Shown here piece by piece: positions 58,807-64,000 of a stretch of 64,000 nt of DNA. How positions within the stretch are numbered: position 1 is the stretch's first letter; the number at the start of each line of letters is the position of its first letter. The notes under the pieces were generated by a model. The model was not told where the DNA came from. It searched no databases and saw nothing but the letters and a program-made list of their open reading frames with translations. The stretch lies in assembly GCA_020809705.1 (NCBI GenBank), contig CP085835.1:2294001-2358000 (forward strand), given 5' to 3'. The position numbers and the translations under genes are program-made. This stretch comes from Calonectria ilicicola (lineage: Eukaryota > Ascomycota > Sordariomycetes > Hypocreales > Nectriaceae).

Positions 58807-61794
58807 ATGGTTTCTGTGAGGTTGATTGCACTTGCAGCTCTCGGCCTTGGCCAAGCAAATGCTTCAAGCAGGTGCCAACTGCGGCCCTCAGGGCATCAGT
58901 TCAGCAGCTCAACCCACCTAGTTTCCAGCGCCACTGGAATCATTGCCTATGGCTCCACTGTCTCTGGATCTTCCACGGCCTCAGAGACTTCCACTGTCTT
59001 GGGGTCTTCTACTGTCAAAGGATCTCTGACATCTTCCGGCAGTGCGCTTGCTTCGACAGCTAGTGATATTTCTGCGAGCCAGTCGACTGCTGCAGAATCC
59101 GGAGCCGCCACTGATTCGGTTGCAACCAGTGGTTCCATCTCAACAAGCCACTCGACTCAAACTGGAGCAGCCACCGATTCCACGTCAGCGACAGGCTCTC
59201 AGTCTGCAACGACAAGCGGTACCATCTCAAGCAGCTTATTAGCATCCACCCAGAGCTCTGCGACTTCTACAAGCACTTTCACCCCGTCAACTTCGATGTG
59301 CGGCGACCAATGTGCTCATGATGTTGCAGCCGTCGACCAGAACCAAATCAGCAGCGCCGCGTACTTAGCTACTTGCAACTACTGGCTCGCCACAACCTCC
59401 CGACCTGCCCCTGTGTTAGTATTACAAATGATCATAAAAGCGTATCTATACTAGCTCTTGGTGTAGAGTGGTTTCAACCACAACGACCGTGACCAGCACC
59501 ATGACCGATGGCGAGTCCACTCCAACTGCATCCGAGGACCTGGCCACGGAAGGCCTCACTCTTCGCCGACGTATCCAGACCGTCACCAGCCTCCCGCCAT
59601 TTGCTTCCATGTGCGACGATGATGTCGCGTTCACAAGCGCATGTGAGTGCTTCGGCGCCACAGTGTCAACCGTTATTGCGAGCGTAGAAACAACCACTGT
59701 CACTGCCACTGAAACATCGTGGTATACTATCGAAGGCGACAGCCCTCCATTCACCCCGACAGAATCCGTGGTGTTGCCCACGGATCCGTCTTGGACTTCC
59801 AGCTATACTCCCGATGTGGGCGTTCCACTTCCCACATTCTCGCCGTATGACGATGCCATTGTGTTCCCGACTCCCACAGATTCTCCGGCATGCGCTATTG
59901 ACCCCTCTGAGACTGGGATTGAATATGTAAGTTTCTTATTCGACCTATTTAGGTGATATGTACTTTATTTATTCTTGTTTGTGCTAATGATGAACAGTAT
60001 GTTGCAGATGCAAACTTGGGATTCCTTGTGAATGAGGGAGGCAAGCCAGTTCCGACACAGCCATCTGGCCAGGCAGAAGCCAGTGCTTTGGCACAGAGTG
60101 CGCAAGATCCAACTGCATTGCCCTACCCGGTTTATAAGTTCGAGCAGCCTTCCGGAGCAGAAGAAGGGTAAATATGCCTCTGGGTTTCTGTGAGAAAAGC
60201 ACCGAACTAATTTGCGTTAGGCTCTACGACTTGGTTCTTGTTGGCGACAAGGGAAAGCAATATATCGCACTGGGTGAAGGCAATCAGGTTGTCTTTACCT
60301 CGGCCTCCACCAATGGAGTCCTCAGCAACAAATTAATCACCACCATATTCCAAATCTCCTGCGATGGAGGAATCTCAATCAAGTTTAATGATCACGTTTG
60401 GTCATGGAGCGGCACGACAAGCGGCACCGAACTCGTCGTCGGCCAAGGTTCTATTATCCTTACTTCCAAACAAAGCCTCATTGATGGTATGAAAGCTGTC
60501 CAGGAAGCTGCTCAAACATCAACTCCCGGTACTAGCCCAGTCGAGCGTCGATCTCAGTGGAACAGTGGATTGTGGCCAAGATGTCCCGGTGCCCAAGAAG
60601 ATGTATATGCTTACCTGAAACCTGGTGCTCGAGGTAATAACCCCAATGGATGTGGCTCCACAAGCTTCAAAGTACCCGACTGGGGTTTCAAGTCTTGTTG
60701 CGACACCCATGACAATTGTTATGATGATTGCAACCGCACTTTCAATGGCTGCAACGGCGACTTCTGGGGTTGTATGCTTGGGGTATGTCGTGGTTATCTT
60801 AATAGCTTCTGGACCTCTTGGGTAAGTCTTTGTCCAGATCTCAAGTCTTGAAGTTCTAGTACTCACTATACTTTGCGTTTAGAAAGCCCCCCTATGTGTG
60901 CTTGGTGCCAATTCTTACGCTGCCGCTGTTCAAGTTGGTGCTAAAGGTGCTTTTTATGCCTCAAACAGCGACAGATGCAAGTGCAGCTGCCCCGCTATAA
61001 ACGGAATGAAACAAAACTACTGCCCCGACCGCTGCATCATTACCGGAGGCAATGACAATAACAACTGTGGAGGCTGCAACTACAAATGCCCATACAAGAC
61101 GCATTGCAACAAGGGATCATGCGCTTGTGATAATGACCGTTGCGGAAATCTATGCGTCAATTTCCAGACCAACCCCAACAATTGCGGCCGCTGCGGTAAT
61201 AAGTGTAGCAGCGGATTCTGTTACCAGGGTCAGTGTTGGGATGTTCCTCCAGTATCGGATACTTGCATTCCAGTTCAAGGAGCGCAGAATAACTGGGGTT
61301 TCCAAACTGTGACCGGCGTTGCATCTCAACAGGGAAACGTCATGACGATTGGAGCTGTCAACACTCAGGCGGTTTTTCTTCTTTCGAATGATGTATCTTT
61401 CCCAGGATTCGGGTTTGGCGGCTTGAAGAGTCGTGCGCTTTGGAGCAACATCAACCTTCTAGTGGGCGCTGCAACCATGTCACAGGACGTCAAAGTCTGC
61501 CCTGGCACCCAATACGAGCTAGATTTCAAGGTCAAAGGTTTGATTACGAATGGGTGCTCATTCAGGGTTACTTTAGGGAGCATCGTCCTTGTCAATATTG
61601 GCCTTAGCACCGACTGGGCGGGCACCGTTTTTGTTCCCAAAACATATGGGCCATTCGGCTTTACACTGAATGAAGGCGATCCCCTTACGACCAAACAAGG
61701 ACTTAGCCTTCAGACTCAACTCAAGTTTGAATCAGCTTGTCTCAGCGGCAGTGGATCCTTTTTGTTCAAAGATGTTTCCGTTCACGCAGCGTAA
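58807..61794 (+). CDS. Large secreted protein with mucin-like N-terminus and phospholipase A2-type core
   Basis: Exons 58807-59414, 59467-59926, 59998-60167, 60221-60821 and 60883-61794 give 916 residues. The start at 58807 opens with a signal peptide (VRLIALAALGLGQANA). Residues 20-190 are Ser/Thr/Ala-rich and probably heavily O-glycosylated. A region with Cys pairs and acidic Pro/Thr-rich linkers follows (190-410). Exon 4 encodes an ordered domain, a dibasic VERR near residue 520 that could be a kexin site, then GCGSTSFKVPDWGFKSCC leading into CCDTHDNCYDDC near 572-583: the CCxxHDxCY active site of secreted phospholipase A2, most like group XII. A cysteine-rich block (CSCPAI, NNCGGCNYKCP, NNCGRCGNKC) and a lectin- or CBM-like beta-rich C-terminal 190 residues end the protein. 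The likely role is hydrolysis of phospholipids outside the cell; the architecture is unusual. Confidence 0.8.
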
Positions 61795-62584
61795 TCTTAC
61801 TGCGGGCGGCCATTACTAGCGTTCATACTGATCTTAGGCCCTACAATGGTTGGGCTGATCTTTTAGCTTCATCTATATATATCTTCTCTGTAATTATTAA
61901 GAATCAATTCTGTTGATATAAAATAGAAATAAATAATAACAAAAGTTGTAGACTTGCTTGTTTTCAGAACAACAAAAATAGTGGCTTTATTCTTTTGTCA
62001 TCTTTACGTGCAAGTCTGGCTATCCAGCAAACTCAAGCCAACACACGCCGTTTACTCGCATTAACATACAACTGCAGAAAAGGACATTGAACAGAATTTA
62101 ATATGCTCCATCATTTCTAAACTAGATCATGAAGGGTTTTGTCTCAGCATGAGTTATGTACAAGAGGGTCAATGGAGCGTTTTATATCCCATCTGCTATG
62201 GCTCTCGTCTAGTGTATACAGTTTTGATTAGCGCATTGAAAGTCTGATTGTAAAAACCAGACCACACACTGTGAACCTAATTGGAAAGACATTGGTAGGG
62301 GCTAAATTGTACATTTGTGATGATTACCACGCTGGGATTCGCAAATGACAGACCAGACACGAATAATTTCTTAACTTCCTTGAGGATATTGGTCGCTTGT
62401 AATTCATTCATAAGATTCATTCGTGTGTTCGAACATGTTAGATTCCAGATAGCCACGTACTTGTCCCAGGTCATCCTTAGAGGCCGTTCACAGTATGGGT
62501 TACTGGACAGGTAAGAACATATTCACTGCTTGAAACAAAGAAGTCCCCCTGCTAAGATCAATTCATCATTCAAATAATGTCAAA
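61795..62584. other. Intergenic region between convergent genes
   Basis: 790 bp, AT-rich just after the stop with AATAAATAATAA near 61930 (possible poly(A) signal). The short frames at 62277-62514 on both strands are mirror shadows without content. Confidence 0.4.
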
Positions 62585-63442
62585 TTATAGATTGTATCCA
62601 TTTTCCCAAATCTTCGAACTCTCTTCTCCCATCCAGCGAGAGCTTTCGTCGCAATAGCCGGGCTGTTCCCTGTAAAATATTTCTCCCAAGGAGCATTCAG
62701 CCACTTTCCCGACCAAAGTCGAGTCTGTGGCGAAATTATTAAAGGCGCGGATCAAGGTAGACATTGGCGTCACGTGTTCTTTCGGCATCGCCTTGAGAAG
62801 CGCCTCTGGGGCTAGATTGGTTGGTACAAACGCAGGGCAAATGCAGTTTACCCGAATGTTTTCTTTCTGGAATACAGGTGCAACAGAACGCACCAGACCA
62901 ACGATCTAATTTATTAGTTAGCGGTGGTGGAATGGGATAAATTCATCAATGGTGTAATCACGCACTGCATGCTTTGCTGCGGCATATTGAGGGTTAGTAG
63001 GAAATTTGTACAAGCCCGCATTTGAGCTCGTGAATACAATCGTGCCACCTCGACCTTGGTTTTGGCGGAAGTAATGGGCTGCCAGCCAGAGGCAATATAT
63101 CTGGCCATTCAAGTCTATGTCGATTGTCTTCAAGTTTGGCTTCTTCGGTTCTCCCTCCTGCTTCTCATAGAGACTTTGAAAGTCATCGACACCTGCATTG
63201 GCGGCCACGAAGTCCACGGAACCAAATTTCTCGACCGTTTTCTTGAAAAGAGAGGCCACGTCGTCCCAATCGGACACATCTGTTTTGTGAAAGAAGACTT
63301 GGTCACCTAGCTCTTGTGCCAGGCTGTTCCCCGCAGTTACATTGATGTCAGCAAGGACCACATTCCAACCTTGTTCTGTGAAATGACGACTCAGAGCAAG
63401 CCCGATTCCCGAAGCAGCCCCTGTAACGATTGCGACAGGCAT
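62585..63442 (-). CDS. Short-chain dehydrogenase/reductase
   Basis: Exons 62966-63442 and 62585-62905 with a 60-bp intron (GTGCGT, GCTAACTAAT, TTAG) give 265 residues, typical of classical SDRs. The start at 63442 puts the cofactor motif TGAASGIG at residues 7-14; the frame further upstream begins only at TTG. Seen are the adenine-binding DV in KTDVSDWDD, NAG in ANAGVDD, the catalytic Ser in VFTSSNAGLY and YAAAKHA (YxxxK), with AIVGLVRS restored only after splicing, and the Pro-rich CICPAFVPTNLA after strand six. The acidic residue after strand two (LADIN) points to NAD(H). The product is a soluble oxidoreductase, perhaps a 15-hydroxyprostaglandin-dehydrogenase-like alcohol dehydrogenase; substrate unknown. 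Confidence 0.9.
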
Positions 63443-64000
63443 GTTTTTTGCGAGTAGATATAGTGAGAAGATAGCTTTCAATTCAGTGCATCGATTTGAG
63501 GGTGGGCAAAATAATCACGCTCCTCCTTGAACTGATTCTCCTAAATACGGGGCTGATTAAATCGCGGCCCCACTGCAGGGTAATAACACCCCATGATCTT
63601 TCGGGCTTCGTTACCCGATTCCGTCTTTCAGATGTCCTACTTGCATGAAATACATATGCAGTCATATAAGGGCGGAAAGAAGCCGCAACGGGAATTTTAT
63701 GGGGCTCAGATAGAAGCATAACATAAGCGAAGCTGTAATACAGTTTGAAAGCAAATATTGTTTCGAGGTAATATAAAAATAGTAATATCTAAAATCCATT
63801 GCATTGACGCCTTTCATCACGAGCTAGTTACAACATAAGTCATCAATCTTTAAAAGAATAATAGATCAAATTATCGGTCTATAAATTATCTCTATATGTA
63901 CTGTGATACAAATGTGACCATCGTTTCATAGCCTTTCTCGAAACAAAGCATTGAGCTTTCATCATCTAAAATCGCTCTGCGTATCCCAAAGAGTCAGTTT
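63443..64000. other. Upstream region at the window edge
   Basis: 558 bp; probable promoter of the dehydrogenase and then AT-rich sequence. No gene is seen before the window ends. Confidence 0.4.

Overview
The window is nuclear DNA of a filamentous ascomycete (Pezizomycotina). The evidence is short phase-conserved introns of about 45-150 bp with GT..AG ends and CTAAC-like branch points, Zn2Cys6 regulators with the fungal-specific middle domain, an NLR of PNP-NB-ARC-TPR type, a TTAGGG-type telomere motif, and long AT-rich relics in which CpA appears to have been converted to TpA, as in repeat-induced point mutation (RIP). I cannot name the genus. Gene spans below include introns; exon coordinates are given in each entry. 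Several reading frames had to be joined across introns, and some apparent frames start at TTG or GTG, so I moved those starts to ATG.

Layout. (1) 1-6159: RIP-degraded transposons: a minus-strand Ty3/gypsy element with its LTR, then a plus-strand piggyBac-type element bounded by a perfect 27-bp inverted repeat. (2) 6647-21514: a compact accessory gene set: RidA-like protein, FAD monooxygenase, amine oxidase, amino acid/amine permease, cytochrome P450 and two Zn2Cys6 regulators. It looks like an amine catabolic or modifying cluster; the shared monooxygenase/amine oxidase promoter and the P450 promoter both carry TTCCGA/TCGGAA inverted half-sites. (3) 22874-26853: an intronless, GC-rich orphan gene and an ankyrin protein with a STAND-type N-terminus. 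(4) 28980-37593: L-fucose-permease-like transporter, cytochrome b5, an NLR, a TOM20 C-terminal fragment and an amino acid transporter. (5) 38830-39142: a small secreted eight-cysteine protein. (6) 40463-46645: a second accessory set: Zn2Cys6 regulator, PLP aminotransferase, YtcJ/NfdA-like amidohydrolase, HbpS-like protein. (7) 47832-56789: secreted carboxylesterase, protein kinase, a tiny protein, CorA-like transporter. (8) 57454-57828: a MITE with 46-bp terminal inverted repeats. (9) 58807-63442: a large secreted protein with a phospholipase A2-like core, and a short-chain dehydrogenase.

How the genes may work together. In set 2, amine oxidase and monooxygenase could oxidise an imported amine, with the P450 and the RidA-like protein handling later or reactive intermediates. 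In set 6, an amidohydrolase releasing an amine and an aminotransferase acting on it would fit use of an amide or formamide. Both are inferences from family membership and proximity. I see no PKS, NRPS or terpene synthase, no CRISPR, no rRNA and no convincing tRNA.
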